47,993 nt of DNA, taken from an uncultured Clostridia bacterium (lineage in GTDB: Bacteria; Bacillota; Clostridia; TANB77; CAG-465). Under the pieces are notes generated by a model. It ran no database searches. It was not told the origin of the DNA and saw only the letters and a program-made list of their open reading frames with translations. Each line of letters starts with the position of its first letter. Positions within the stretch are counted from its first letter, which is position 1. The stretch covers positions 1 through 47,993 of the forward strand of contig CANQVI010000006.1 in assembly GCA_947627255.1 (NCBI GenBank), written 5' to 3'. The position numbers and the translations under genes are program-made. Shown here in pieces: positions 15,371-23,780 of the stretch.

Positions 15371-17334
15371 GTACCAAATATTCTGTCTCCTGCATCTCCT
15401 AAGCCGGGTACAATATATCCTTTTTCATTTAATTTTTCATCAAGTGCTGCTGTATATATTTTTACATCAGGATGTTCTTTCTTCATTCTTTCAACACCTT
15501 CTGGTGCAGCAATTAAGCATAAGAATTTAATATTTTTTACTCCTTCATTTTTTAATTGTGTTATAGCATCACATCCAGAGCCACCTGTTGCAAGCATTGG
15601 GTCTAATACTAATACTTCTCTTTCTTTTACATCACTTGGTACTTTAAAGAAATATCTTACTGGTTCTAATGTTTCTTCATTTCTATACATTCCAATATGT
15701 CCTATTTTAGCATTAGGTATAACTTTTATTAATCCGTCTAACATTCCTGTACCTGCTCTAAGTATAGGTAAAAATGCATATTTATCTTCATTTAATCTTT
15801 TTGTTTTTAATTTTTTAATAGGTGTTTCTATATCAACATCTTCTAGCTTTGCATCACTCATCGCCTCATAACATAAGAACATTCCTATTTCTCCTACTAG
15901 TTCTCTAAATTCTTTTGTACCAGTATTTTTATCTCTTAATATTGATAATTTATGCTCTATTAATGGATGATCTAATACAACTAAATTATCTACTTCTTCA
16001 TTATCTTTATTTTCCTCAGTTTTTTCTTCTTCTTTTTCTTCTTCCTTATTTTCTTCTATAACTTCATCATCTTTTGGTAATAATAGGTTTAATAATATAC
16101 CTATTACTGCTGCAAGACTCATTCCTGATACAGCAACAGTTGAAACATTTATTACTGCTCCTCCAAGTCCTAATACTAACATACTAGAAGCTATAATTAC
16201 ATTTCTTGATTTAGAAAAATCTACTTTATTTTCTATTAAAACTTTTAAACCATTTACTGCTATAAATCCATATAGTAGTAATGATACTCCTCCAAGTACT
16301 GCATTAGGTATTGTAGATACAATAGCTGTAAATTTTCCTAAAAATCCAAGTAATATTGCAAATATAGCTGCAAGACCTATTACCCATACAGATGCTATTT
16401 TAGTCATTCCTACTACTGATGTATTTTCACCATAAGTAGTATTTGCAGGTCCTCCTAATAGTCCAGCTGCAAAAGTAGCAAGTCCATCTCCAAGTAATGT
16501 TCTATTTAAACCTGGTTCTTTTAATAAATCTTTTCCTATTATTGTACTAAGTGCAGTATGGTCACCTATATGCTCTGCCATAGTTACTAATGCAATTGGT
16601 GCAATAGTAAGGGCAGCTGCAAGTGTTGGTGTGTATGAAACAAATGGTAATACAAAATTTGGTAGACTAAAGAATGTAGCTTCAAGTACTGATGTAAAGT
16701 CTACAAGTCCTAATATTACTGCTAGAATATATCCTGAAACCATTCCAACTAAAAATGGTATTATTTTTAAAAATCCTTTTCCTTTAAGCATAACTACTGC
16801 TGTTACTAAAAATGTAAATAATGCAACTATTACTCCTTTATAATCTATATTTGTAATGTCTGCACTAATTCCTATTTCTGATACTGCATTTGATGCAAGT
16901 GAAAGTCCTATTATCATTATCATTGGTCCAATTACTATAGGTGGTAATAATTTCTTTATCCAATCTTTTCCAAAGAAGCTAATTATTATAGCTACTATTA
17001 CATAAATTATACCTACAAGCATTGTTCCAACCATTGCACCACCTATACCTGCTTTCATTGCTCCTACTGCAAGTGGTGTAATAAATGCAAAAGAACTTCC
17101 CAAATAAACTGGTGATTTTCCTTTTGTACATAAAATATAAATTAATGTACCTATACCTGATGTAACAAGTGCAACTGGTATTGTAAGGACAGTTTGTCCT
17201 GCTGCACTGTTTACTAGAATTGGAACTAAAATTGTTGCTCCAAACATAGCAAAGACATGTTGTAGTGCTAATATTATCCATTTTAGCACTGGTGGCTTTT
17301 CATTAATGTCTAATGTTAAATTTGCCTCCTTCAT
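15364..17334 (-). CDS. uraA-upp: Uracil permease (NCS2) fused to uracil phosphoribosyltransferase, 656 aa
   Basis: One continuous frame encodes two complete proteins. Residues about 1-420 form a uracil/H+ symporter of the NCS2 family: many membrane segments, [17 protein letters not shown], the substrate-site [12 protein letters not shown], and [16 protein letters not shown]. Residues about 421-449 are an acidic Glu/Lys linker ([17 protein letters not shown]). Residues 450-656 are a full-length UPRTase: [30 protein letters not shown], the PRPP loop [13 protein letters not shown], and uracil-binding [17 protein letters not shown]. It would import uracil and convert it with PRPP to UMP at the inner face of the membrane. 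The ATG at 17334 is chosen over 17370 because AAAGGAGG precedes it. The upstream region holds a promoter, leader ORF and terminator. Confidence 0.95.
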   Translation of the reverse strand: MKEANLTLDINEKPPVLKWIILALQHVFAMFGATILVPILVNSAAGQTVLTIPVALVTSGIGTLIYILCTKGKSPVYLGSSFAFITPLAVGAMKAGIGGAMVGTMLVGIIYVIVAIIISFFGKDWIKKLLPPIVIGPMIMIIGLSLASNAVSEIGISADITNIDYKGVIVALFTFLVTAVVMLKGKGFLKIIPFLVGMVSGYILAVILGLVDFTSVLEATFFSLPNFVLPFVSYTPTLAAALTIAPIALVTMAEHIGDHTALSTIIGKDLLKEPGLNRTLLGDGLATFAAGLLGGPANTTYGENTSVVGMTKIASVWVIGLAAIFAILLGFLGKFTAIVSTIPNAVLGGVSLLLYGFIAVNGLKVLIENKVDFSKSRNVIIASSMLVLGLGGAVINVSTVAVSGMSLAAVIGILLNLLLPKDDEVIEENKEEEKEEEKTEENKDNEEVDNLVVLDHPLIEHKLSILRDKNTGTKEFRELVGEIGMFLCYEAMSDAKLEDVDIETPIKKLKTKRLNEDKYAFLPILRAGTGMLDGLIKVIPNAKIGHIGMYRNEETLEPVRYFFKVPSDVKEREVLVLDPMLATGGSGCDAITQLKNEGVKNIKFLCLIAAPEGVERMKKEHPDVKIYTAALDEKLNEKGYIVPGLGDAGDRIFGTK

Positions 17335-17349
17335 AAAAAATCCTCCTTT

Positions 17350-17396
17350 AAAAATATATATAAAAAACACTTAATATTAAAAAATATTAAGTGTTC
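17350..17396 (-). terminator. Attenuator-like terminator in the leader of the uracil permease-Upp gene
   Basis: On the minus strand AACACTTAATATT and AATATTAAGTGTT form a perfect 13-bp stem with a 4-base loop. This is followed by TTTTTT and more A/T, ending just before the AAAGGAGG site of the fusion gene. Only two of the pairs are G-C, so stability is moderate. Its location between promoter and coding region makes it a candidate conditional terminator. Confidence 0.6.
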
Positions 17397-17520
17397 TTTT
17401 CGAAAATAATATATATAATAACAATTTATTTTTTACTACTATTAATGGGGCAAAAATTGAAAGTAAAATAGCTTTACTTTTTACTTTAATATATGTTTTT
17501 AATAAGCTAATTTTTTTCAC
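17377..17520 (-). CDS. Candidate 47-codon leader peptide overlapping the attenuator
   Basis: Not in the ORF track. A GTG at 17520, five bases after AAGGGTGAG, opens a 47-codon frame. It ends with TAA in the loop of the terminator hairpin 17366-17395. The peptide begins VKKISLLKTYIKVKSK (initiator Met expected), with a hydrophobic middle (AILLSIFAPLIVV) and a Leu/Ile/Tyr/Phe-rich end encoded by a U-rich stretch just before the hairpin. A TTGAAA-N17-TATATT promoter lies about 20 bases upstream, so the ORF occupies nearly the whole leader RNA. This layout resembles the E. coli pyrBI leader, where UTP-sensitive RNA polymerase pausing couples translation to antitermination. It could instead be an independent small membrane peptide, or not be translated. 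Confidence 0.5.
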   Translation of the reverse strand: MKKISLLKTYIKVKSKAILLSIFAPLIVVKNKLLLYILFSKRTLNIF

Positions 17521-17541
17521 TTTTACTCACCCTTGAAAGAT

Positions 17542-17570
17542 AATATACTACAAACAAATTATTTTTTCAA
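17542..17570 (-). promoter_or_regulatory. Promoter for the uracil permease-Upp leader
   Basis: TTGAAA (17565-17570), a 17-base spacer ending TTTGTAG, and TATATT (17542-17547) on the minus strand. Transcription would start close to the leader ORF ribosome binding site. Confidence 0.7.
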
Positions 17571-17599
17571 GTATTTATTATATATTTTTTATTATTTTT

Positions 17600-19243
17600 T
17601 TATCTGTTGAAACATCCATTTCCTATAAACTCTCTAATTAATGAGTCTATTGGTATATTTGATGTTTCCATAGGCAAGAAATTATTTAAATATTCGTATA
17701 ATCTTCTTGCTTCAGCATAATATTTGCTATTTTTATCCAGTTGTAATAATAATGGCTGAGCAAATGTCTTCATTACTGCTGGCTCATATATTATACTAGA
17801 ATTAAATATTGTATCTACATTCTCAATATATGGAAATATATATTTTTCCTCGCCCTTTTTTACATTTCCCCATAATTCAAATGTTCTTTCTATAGAATGC
17901 CCTCTTGTAACATAATCTCTTACCATTCTTCTTAAAAATCTAGTATCAGATGATGAAACTTTAGTATATCCATCTATATTTAAAGTTGTTATAGGGGCAA
18001 TATATATTTTATATTTATTTTTTGTAGGTGTAAATTCAGTAAGAATAGGATTTAATGCGTGTATTCCTTCAACTACAAGAACATCTTTTGGCTTTAAAGA
18101 TAAAAATTTTCCATTATATCTTTTTGTGCCTACAACAAAATCAAATTCAGGTAGTTCTACTGTTTCACCATTAATTAATGCACTCATATGACTATTAAAT
18201 AACTCAATATCTAATGCATCTACTCTTTCAAAATCATATTTACCATCAGGTCCTTTTGGTGTATCTATTCTTTCTTTAAAATAGTTGTCCATTGATACAG
18301 TTATTGGATTATATCCTGTAAGTCTTAGCTGTACTCCAAGTTGTTGTGCAAATGTTGTTTTTCCTGATGAAGAAGGACCAGCAATAAGAATAAGTTTTAT
18401 TTCTTTTCTTTTTTCTATATCTTGTACAATTTCTACTATTTTTCTTTGATGTATTGCCTCAGATACCTGTATTGTATCAATCATATCATCTTTTAATATT
18501 TTTTCATTTAAAGCACCTATATTAGGTATTCCTAAAATTCGTTTAAATTTAAAGAATTCTTCTACTGCATCAATAAGTCTAGAATCTCTTATTTGGCTTA
18601 TTTTTCCATCACTTGCTGGAGTTACAAGTATTGCTCCATCCCTAAATGGTCTTAAATCAAAAGTTTTTAAATATCCTGTAGTAGGTACAAGTACACCATA
18701 AAAGTTATTATATAATCCATCACAAAAATATACATTAGTATATGACTTTAATCTATTAGCCATATTTTGTATCTTATCTTCGTCTCCTGATTTTTCATAA
18801 TATTCAGTAGCTTCATCTACACTCATTGTTCTTTTTTCTATTACTAAGTTAGCATCAACTATCTCCTGCATTTTTTGCTTAATTTGCTCAATTTTTTTTG
18901 CATCTAAGTCAAATTCAGGCATTATAAAATATTGATTTCTATTTATAGTTGCTTGAAAATCTACTTTTTGATATCCAAATAGCTTAGTTATAGCCATGTA
19001 TAATATCATTTTTAGACTTTTTGAATATACTCTATATCCATCTTCACTGTCTATTTTTACAAATCCAATTTTTGAATCTCTTACAAGCTCAAATTTTTGA
19101 AATTTTACTTCATTATTTACTGTTAAAGCTAATATGTCGTCTATATTATCTTCAACCATTTTTACTGCTTCTATTGCAACAGTTCCATATGGTACACTTA
19201 TTTTCCTACCATCTTCAAATTCTACAATAATTTTTTGTTTCAT
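17600..19243 (-). CDS. Nucleoside (uridine-type) kinase with N-terminal TGS and tRNA-synthetase-like domains, 547 aa
   Basis: Residues about 1-60 form a TGS-type beta-grasp domain (IIVEFEDGRKISVPYGT). Residues 60-230 resemble the second additional domain of threonyl-tRNA synthetases (ITKLFGYQKVDFQATIN). Residues 280-500 are a P-loop uridine kinase/phosphoribulokinase fold: LILIAGPSSSGKTTFAQQL, MDNYFKERIDTPKGPDGKYDFE, VLVVEGIHALNP, and DTRFLRRMVRDYVTRGHSIE. This three-part architecture is known in Clostridia and usually annotated as nucleoside kinase. It probably phosphorylates uridine or a related nucleoside; the role of the synthetase-like part is unknown. It follows rho by 54 bases on the same strand. 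No terminator hairpin separates it from the uracil fusion leader downstream. Confidence 0.88.
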   Translation of the reverse strand: MKQKIIVEFEDGRKISVPYGTVAIEAVKMVEDNIDDILALTVNNEVKFQKFELVRDSKIGFVKIDSEDGYRVYSKSLKMILYMAITKLFGYQKVDFQATINRNQYFIMPEFDLDAKKIEQIKQKMQEIVDANLVIEKRTMSVDEATEYYEKSGDEDKIQNMANRLKSYTNVYFCDGLYNNFYGVLVPTTGYLKTFDLRPFRDGAILVTPASDGKISQIRDSRLIDAVEEFFKFKRILGIPNIGALNEKILKDDMIDTIQVSEAIHQRKIVEIVQDIEKRKEIKLILIAGPSSSGKTTFAQQLGVQLRLTGYNPITVSMDNYFKERIDTPKGPDGKYDFERVDALDIELFNSHMSALINGETVELPEFDFVVGTKRYNGKFLSLKPKDVLVVEGIHALNPILTEFTPTKNKYKIYIAPITTLNIDGYTKVSSSDTRFLRRMVRDYVTRGHSIERTFELWGNVKKGEEKYIFPYIENVDTIFNSSIIYEPAVMKTFAQPLLLQLDKNSKYYAEARRLYEYLNNFLPMETSNIPIDSLIREFIGNGCFNR

Positions 19244-19297
19244 TAAATCAACCCCACTACTCTATATTAATATTTTATTATTAATGTTAAAAAAAGT

Positions 19298-20605
19298 CTA
19301 TTTCTTTTTTATATTTTCTAAGAAAACTTTAATAAATTCACTATTATTTTTAGTTTTTATTAAAATATTCATTATTTTTTCTACCATATCTGCATTTGAA
19401 TTTGATTGTAATAATAATCTTCTAATATATGTAGAACATTCTTGTTCTTGTTTATTAAATAGTAAGTCTTCCCTTCTTGTACTTGATTTAGTTATATCTA
19501 TTGCAGGATATATTCTTCTTTCAGATAATTTTCTATCTAAAAATACTTCCATATTTCCTGTTCCTTTAAACTCCTCAAATATCATATCATCCATTCTACT
19601 ACCAGTTTCTACCAGATTAGTAGCAAGAATTGTAAGACTACCACCATTTTCAATATTTCTAGCTGCACCAAAAAATTTCTTTGGAAAATATAATGATGCA
19701 GGATCAAGTCCACCAGATAAAGTTTTTCCACTAGGATCTACTTCTAAATTACTTGCTCTAGTAAGTCTTGTTAAGCTATCTAATAAAATTACTACATCTC
19801 TATTATGTTCTACAAGTCTTTTAGCTCTTTCAAGTACCATTTTTGCCACTTTTATATGATGCTCTGGAGATTCATCAAAAGTAGAATGTATAACTTCTGC
19901 ATCAATAGAACGTTCTATATCTGTTACTTCTTCTGGTCTTTCATCTATTAATAATACCATAAGTTTAACTTCCGGATTATTTTTTAGTATTCCATTTGCA
20001 ATTTGTTTTAAAAGTGTAGTTTTTCCTGCTTTAGGTTGGGCTACTATAAGTCCACGTTGACCTTTTCCTATAGGTGCTAAAAGGTCTATTATTCTTGTTG
20101 CATATTCTTTAGTATCTGTTTCAAGACGTAATCTTTCATTTGGATAAATTGGTATTAAAGTATCAAAAGACCTTCTTTTTAATGCTATTTCCACTCTGTC
20201 ATCATTAATTGCATCAACGTAAATTAATGAAGGAAATTTATTTTGAGGGTCAGTAGTAAATCTTGCAATTCCCTTTAGTTTATCTCCTGTTGCAAGTTTA
20301 AATCTTCTAATTTGTACTTGTGATACATATACATCTTTATTTCCTGGAAGATAGTTATCACTACGTAAAAATCCATATCCATCAGGCATTACTTCAAGTA
20401 TTCCCTCTGTTATATAGTCTGTTTCAGGATTTTCTATTTGTGCATCAACTTTATCTTCTATTTCATTATTATCTTCTAAGTTCTTTATAATTTCTTCAAC
20501 TAAATATTCCTTTTTTAATCTTTCATATCCTTCTAATTTTATATTTTCTGCTATTTGTCTTAGCTCAGACAAAGTTGCACTTTTTAAGCTTTCTTTATTG
20601 TACAT
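19298..20605 (-). CDS. rho: Transcription termination factor Rho, 435 aa
   Basis: This is a hexameric RNA-dependent ATPase that terminates transcription. It has a Rho N-terminal helical part (KSATLSELRQIAENIKLEGY) and the cold-shock-like RNA-binding domain (GYGFLRSDNYLPGNKDVYVS). The Walker A is IVAQPKAGKTTLLKQIA, followed by LLIDERPEEVTDIERS, VVILLDSLTRLTRA, and the Q/R-loop region GGSLTILATNLVETGSRMDD. Length is normal for Firmicutes, without the large Asn/Arg insertions seen in some Clostridia. It starts 9 bases after rimO with AGGAGG and is likely co-transcribed with it. Confidence 0.97.
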   Translation of the reverse strand: MYNKESLKSATLSELRQIAENIKLEGYERLKKEYLVEEIIKNLEDNNEIEDKVDAQIENPETDYITEGILEVMPDGYGFLRSDNYLPGNKDVYVSQVQIRRFKLATGDKLKGIARFTTDPQNKFPSLIYVDAINDDRVEIALKRRSFDTLIPIYPNERLRLETDTKEYATRIIDLLAPIGKGQRGLIVAQPKAGKTTLLKQIANGILKNNPEVKLMVLLIDERPEEVTDIERSIDAEVIHSTFDESPEHHIKVAKMVLERAKRLVEHNRDVVILLDSLTRLTRASNLEVDPSGKTLSGGLDPASLYFPKKFFGAARNIENGGSLTILATNLVETGSRMDDMIFEEFKGTGNMEVFLDRKLSERRIYPAIDITKSSTRREDLLFNKQEQECSTYIRRLLLQSNSNADMVEKIMNILIKTKNNSEFIKVFLENIKKK

Positions 20606-20614
20606 ATATTCCTC

Positions 20615-21949
20615 CTATTCTACAATTTCTGCAAATAAATCATAGTCATTACAATCTACGATTTTAACTTTTGCATAATCACCTATTATTACTTTATCTG
20701 CTGTGTTTTTATCTATTTTAATATATATTCTTCCATCTACATCAGGAGCCTCAAGCATAGACCTGCATGAAAAATACTTATCATCATCTGATACATCTTC
20801 TACGATTACTTCATATTCTTTTCCTATTCTTTCTTTATTTTTTTGTAAAGAAATTTTCTTTTGCACATCAAATAATTTTTTTAGTCTTTCTTCTTTAATT
20901 TTTTCATCTATTTGATTTTCAAAATCATAGCTTTTTGTGTCTTCTTCTCTAGAATATGTAAAAGCTCCAAGTCTATCAAATTTTAATTCTTTTATTCCAT
21001 CTAATAATTCGTCATATTGCTCTTGTGTTTCTCCTGGGAAACCTACAATACAAGTTGTTCTTAAAATTGCATCTGGTACCATTTCTCTAATTTTAGCAAT
21101 TCTTTCATAAATTAGTTTTTTATTGTCATGTCTATTCATATCTTTTAATAATTTATCATTTAAATGTTGAATAGGTATATCAAAATACTTACAAACTTTT
21201 GGATTTTTAGCTATTTCTTCAATTAATTCATCTGTTGTTTCAAATAAATACATATATAGTATTCTTATCCATTTTACGCCTTCAATTTTACTCATTTTAT
21301 CTAATAACTCTGCAAGTTTTAATTCATTATATATATCTAAACCATATTTTGATGTATCTTGAGAAATTATGCAAAATTCTTTTATTCCTTTTTTAGCAAG
21401 TTGCTCTACTTCTTCTAAAATATCTTCCATTTTTCTACTTTTAAATGGTCCACGAATTAAAGGTATAGCACAATAACTACATCTATTATCACAACCATCA
21501 GATATTCTTATATATGCAAGTGGATAATTTGAAGAAATAATCCTATTTTTAAAATCTAACTCATGAGAAAATTTACATTGATCTATTAATTTTTTTTGAC
21601 TAAAAAACTCTGATAAAATATTTGCTAAATTACTATATTCATCTACACCTATACACAAATCTACCTCAGGCATAGATTCTAATATTTCCTTTTTATATCT
21701 TTTTGCTAGGCATCCAGTAACAATTAATGCCTTACATCTTCCATACTCTTTATAATCTGCCATCTCTAGGATTGTATCAATAGCTTCTTTTTTTGCCGAT
21801 TCAATAAAACCACATGTATTTACTAAAATTACATCGGCTTCTTCTACTTGATTTACAATATTAAATCCTTGTGATTTAAATACTCCAAGTATCATTTCGC
21901 TATCTACTGTATTCTTAGTGCATCCCAAAGTTACAAGTCCTATATTCAT
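20615..21949 (-). CDS. rimO: Ribosomal protein S12 methylthiotransferase RimO, 444 aa
   Basis: This radical SAM enzyme methylthiolates an Asp of ribosomal protein S12. It has an N-terminal UPF0004 cluster domain with conserved Cys (VTLGCTKNTVDSEM, LVNTCGFIESAKKEA, VTGCLAKRY). The radical SAM CxxxCxxC lies in ISDGCDNRCSYCAIPLIRGP, and a C-terminal TRAM domain completes it. VTLGCTKNTVDSE and the IPLIRGPFKSR stretch favour RimO over MiaB. It heads the rimO-rho-kinase cluster behind an extended -10 promoter. Confidence 0.94.
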   Translation of the reverse strand: MNIGLVTLGCTKNTVDSEMILGVFKSQGFNIVNQVEEADVILVNTCGFIESAKKEAIDTILEMADYKEYGRCKALIVTGCLAKRYKKEILESMPEVDLCIGVDEYSNLANILSEFFSQKKLIDQCKFSHELDFKNRIISSNYPLAYIRISDGCDNRCSYCAIPLIRGPFKSRKMEDILEEVEQLAKKGIKEFCIISQDTSKYGLDIYNELKLAELLDKMSKIEGVKWIRILYMYLFETTDELIEEIAKNPKVCKYFDIPIQHLNDKLLKDMNRHDNKKLIYERIAKIREMVPDAILRTTCIVGFPGETQEQYDELLDGIKELKFDRLGAFTYSREEDTKSYDFENQIDEKIKEERLKKLFDVQKKISLQKNKERIGKEYEVIVEDVSDDDKYFSCRSMLEAPDVDGRIYIKIDKNTADKVIIGDYAKVKIVDCNDYDLFAEIVE

Positions 21950-21980
21950 ATTAATTGCCCCCTTGTTTAATACAAGTAGT

Positions 21981-22009
21981 ATTATAACATAAATTTAACA
22001 TAAAATAAA
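21981..22009 (-). promoter_or_regulatory. Extended -10 promoter for rimO-rho-kinase
   Basis: TGTTATAAT (hexamer 21981-21986) with a weak TTTATT -35 at 22004-22009 and a 17-base spacer on the minus strand. It is divergent from the promoter at 22041-22069. Confidence 0.6.
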
Positions 22010-22040
22010 GAGATTTTGCCTTTTTTATCATTATTTTATA

Positions 22041-22069
22041 TTTACATATTATGTAAAGTATGTTAAAAT
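22041..22069 (+). promoter_or_regulatory. Promoter for the frameshifted small gene
   Basis: TTTACA (22041-22046), a 17-base spacer and TAAAAT (22064-22069) preceded by TGT, so both -35 and extended -10 are good. The start codon follows 33 bases later behind AAGGAGG. Confidence 0.7.
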
Positions 22070-22102
22070 ATAAGTGTATAAAAAAATTAAGGAGGAATTA
22101 AT

Positions 22103-22421
22103 ATGAAATCTAGTTTGAAAATTAAAAAGCTACTTTTAGATAAGGAGCTAAATCCAATTATTCAAGAAAACAGTGATCGGAACTGTAATTGAATATTGTA
22201 AAGAGCGTACTGCAAGTTATGAATTAACTTATCATTATTTATTTGACAGACTAATTTTTATATCACAAAAGACACCAAAGAATAACAGAAAATACAACTT
22301 TGTACAAATATTTATGGCTAAGATGGAATCTTTATTATTTTTCGATAAAATGCTTTACTACGGATATAAAAAAGATGATTTAATTTTAGTAAATCTATTT
22401 AATAAAATGCTCATATATTAA
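22103..22421 (+). pseudogene. Small unknown gene broken by a +1 frameshift (about 105 codons if repaired)
   Basis: The ATG at 22103 has a perfect AAGGAGG site and a good promoter, but the frame stops at TGA after 29 codons. The track ORF 22173-22421 continues in the next frame without its own ribosome binding site. The frames can be joined by removing one base in the region 22150-22190, for example one A of GAAAACAG. That gives a single protein of about 105 residues: KSSLKIKKLLLDKELNP joined to IGTVIEYCKERTASYELTYH. A terminator follows the second part directly, so the two halves make one transcription unit. Family unknown. Options are a decayed gene, a sequencing error, or programmed +1 frameshifting. 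Confidence 0.65.
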
Positions 22422-22424
22422 CTT

Positions 22425-22456
22425 TAAAATCCTTGAATATTATTCAAGGATTTTTT
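22425..22456. terminator. Bidirectional terminator at 22.44 kb
   Basis: AAAATCCTTGAAT and ATTCAAGGATTTT form a 13-bp stem with a 3-base loop, followed by T-run on the plus strand and T-rich sequence on the minus strand. Confidence 0.85.
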
Positions 22457-22458
22457 AT

Positions 22459-23058
22459 TTATTTAAAAAATAATTGTTTCTTTAAAAACTCATGATTTGA
22501 TATATTATCATTATATCTATATGTAATTAATTCTTGTTTTATTCCATATAACTTTAATATATCTATAATTATTTCGTAGTTATTAAAATATGATTTTTTA
22601 TCTTTTAATATATCATTTAAATTTTCTATATTATTTCTTCCAACAAAGTGATTTAACCAAGCTATTTGGTGAGCATAGCTATCCATATCATATCCTAGCT
22701 CTTTTAGTTTATCACTTGCTCCAAAACTAATGTAGTCATATATTCTTTTATTAAAGCTATACTTTTCAATAACAGCTATAGACTCACAAGATGTAGCCAT
22801 AAAAGTATCTTGTGCTACCCTTTTTGATATTTTTCTAATTATACTTTTATTTGTGGCTAAATCTTCAAATTTGAAATAATCTGATGATATAATACAGATA
22901 TTATTCTGTGTGTCTTGTATTAAATCTATCTTTATTGAAGCATCACTTTCATTACATTTGGTATATTCTAAATCTAATATCATTTTTTCTATCTTTTTAA
23001 CAATAAAATCTAAAGTTTCATTATTAAATATAATAATATTAGAAAATTCTTTATTCAT
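22459..23058 (-). CDS. Hypothetical protein downstream of dpaB, 199 aa
   Basis: I do not recognise the family. The track ORF starts with TTG at 23103; the ATG at 23058, with a GGTGA site, is more plausible. The protein is soluble, with no signal or membrane segment. The N-terminal half has alternating hydrophobic strands (IIIFNNETLDFIV, ICIISSDYFKF). The middle holds RVAQDTFMATSCESIAVIEKY. The C-terminal half is helical and charged (DKLKELGYDMDSYAHQIAWLNHFVGRNN, DILKLYGIKQEL). It begins about 40 bases after the dpaB stop on the same strand and ends at a terminator, so it is probably co-transcribed with dpaB. A sporulation role is only guilt by association. Confidence 0.7.
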   Translation of the reverse strand: MNKEFSNIIIFNNETLDFIVKKIEKMILDLEYTKCNESDASIKIDLIQDTQNNICIISSDYFKFEDLATNKSIIRKISKRVAQDTFMATSCESIAVIEKYSFNKRIYDYISFGASDKLKELGYDMDSYAHQIAWLNHFVGRNNIENLNDILKDKKSYFNNYEIIIDILKLYGIKQELITYRYNDNISNHEFLKKQLFFK

Positions 23059-23099
23059 AGTTATCACCAATAAAAGTATATAAAAGTTTTCTAAATTTG

Positions 23100-23678
23100 T
23101 CAAACAAGTAATGGCTGGATTTGCTCTCCCATAAGTGCTAATTTTATTGTATCAATTACTTTATTATAATCTAATACTAATGATTTAGGCTTTTTATTAT
23201 AGTCATCCTGTCTAAATGGTACAAAATAAAAATTTTTGGTATCATATAGCATTCCTATATTTTTAAAATTAGCTCCAAGACCATCATTTGTAGATATTCC
23301 TATTACTACTGGCTTATTATTTCTAATATGTCCCTTAGTTGCCATTAAAACAGCACTATCACTTATTCCATTTGCAAGTTTTGCAACAGTATTTCCTGTG
23401 CATGGAACTATTAGCATAATATCTATCATATTCTTTGGTCCTATAGGCTCTGCATCTACTATATTATCTATAATTTTTTCTCCAGTTTCTCTTTCTAACA
23501 TTTCTAAAAAATTATCTTTTACAAAGAAACGTGTATCATAAGTTTTACTTACAAAAGAAACTATAGGAATTATTTTTTTAGCTTTTTCTTTTTTTAAACT
23601 ATCTATTAAAGATTTTATTTTAGGAAAATTACAAAATGATCCAGTTATACCTAAACCAATACTTAAATCTTGTAACAT
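23100..23678 (-). CDS. dpaB: Dipicolinate synthase subunit B (SpoVFB), 192 aa
   Basis: This flavoprotein-fold subunit helps make dipicolinic acid from dihydroxy-tetrahydrodipicolinate in the mother cell during sporulation. The whole length follows the SpoVFB pattern: IGLGITGSFCNFPKI, VSFVSKTYDTRFF, AEPIGPKNMIDIMLIVPCTGNTV, KLANGISDSAVLMATKGHIR, and the C-terminal FVPFRQDDYNKKP with ALMGEQIQPLLV. The start has GGAGGTGG. Subunit A (dpaA), normally adjacent, is absent here; the neighbour upstream is an unrelated membrane-anchored protein. A SigmaK-type promoter lies immediately upstream, matching mother-cell control known in Bacillus. Confidence 0.94.
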   Translation of the reverse strand: MLQDLSIGLGITGSFCNFPKIKSLIDSLKKEKAKKIIPIVSFVSKTYDTRFFVKDNFLEMLERETGEKIIDNIVDAEPIGPKNMIDIMLIVPCTGNTVAKLANGISDSAVLMATKGHIRNNKPVVIGISTNDGLGANFKNIGMLYDTKNFYFVPFRQDDYNKKPKSLVLDYNKVIDTIKLALMGEQIQPLLV

Positions 23679-23696
23679 ACTCCACCTCCAATAATA

Positions 23697-23723
23697 TAGT
23701 TTATGACTATAAAAAAATAACGT
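23697..23723 (-). promoter_or_regulatory. Putative SigmaK promoter of dpaB
   Basis: On the minus strand AC (23723-23722), a 16-base spacer and CATAAACTA (23705-23697) match the Bacillus SigmaK consensus AC-N16/17-CATANNNTA. It lies just before the dpaB ribosome binding site. Bacillus spoVF is SigmaK dependent, which fits. Confidence 0.6.
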
Positions 23724-23763
23724 GAAAAAAAGACATTAAAGTTAATAAGTTCTTTTAATGCCC
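23724..23763 (-). terminator. Terminator after the 152-aa gene
   Basis: GCATTAAA and TTTAATGT pair across a 13-base loop on the minus strand and are followed by seven T residues. It insulates dpaB from the upstream gene. Confidence 0.65.
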
Positions 23764-23780
23764 TTTTATTTAATACCTTA

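Noticed and set aside
17335-17600. PyrR-binding loop or known riboswitch upstream of the uracil fusion gene
   Set aside because: No match to the PyrR anti-antiterminator loop (CCnGnGAGG-like) or any riboswitch core that I know; the leader-ORF model fits better.
19134-19859. Plus-strand ORF of 241 aa opposite rho and the kinase gene
   Set aside because: Antisense shadow of rho, with a Leu/Ser-rich translation. The rho reading is unmistakable and the ORF spans two genes without its own signals.
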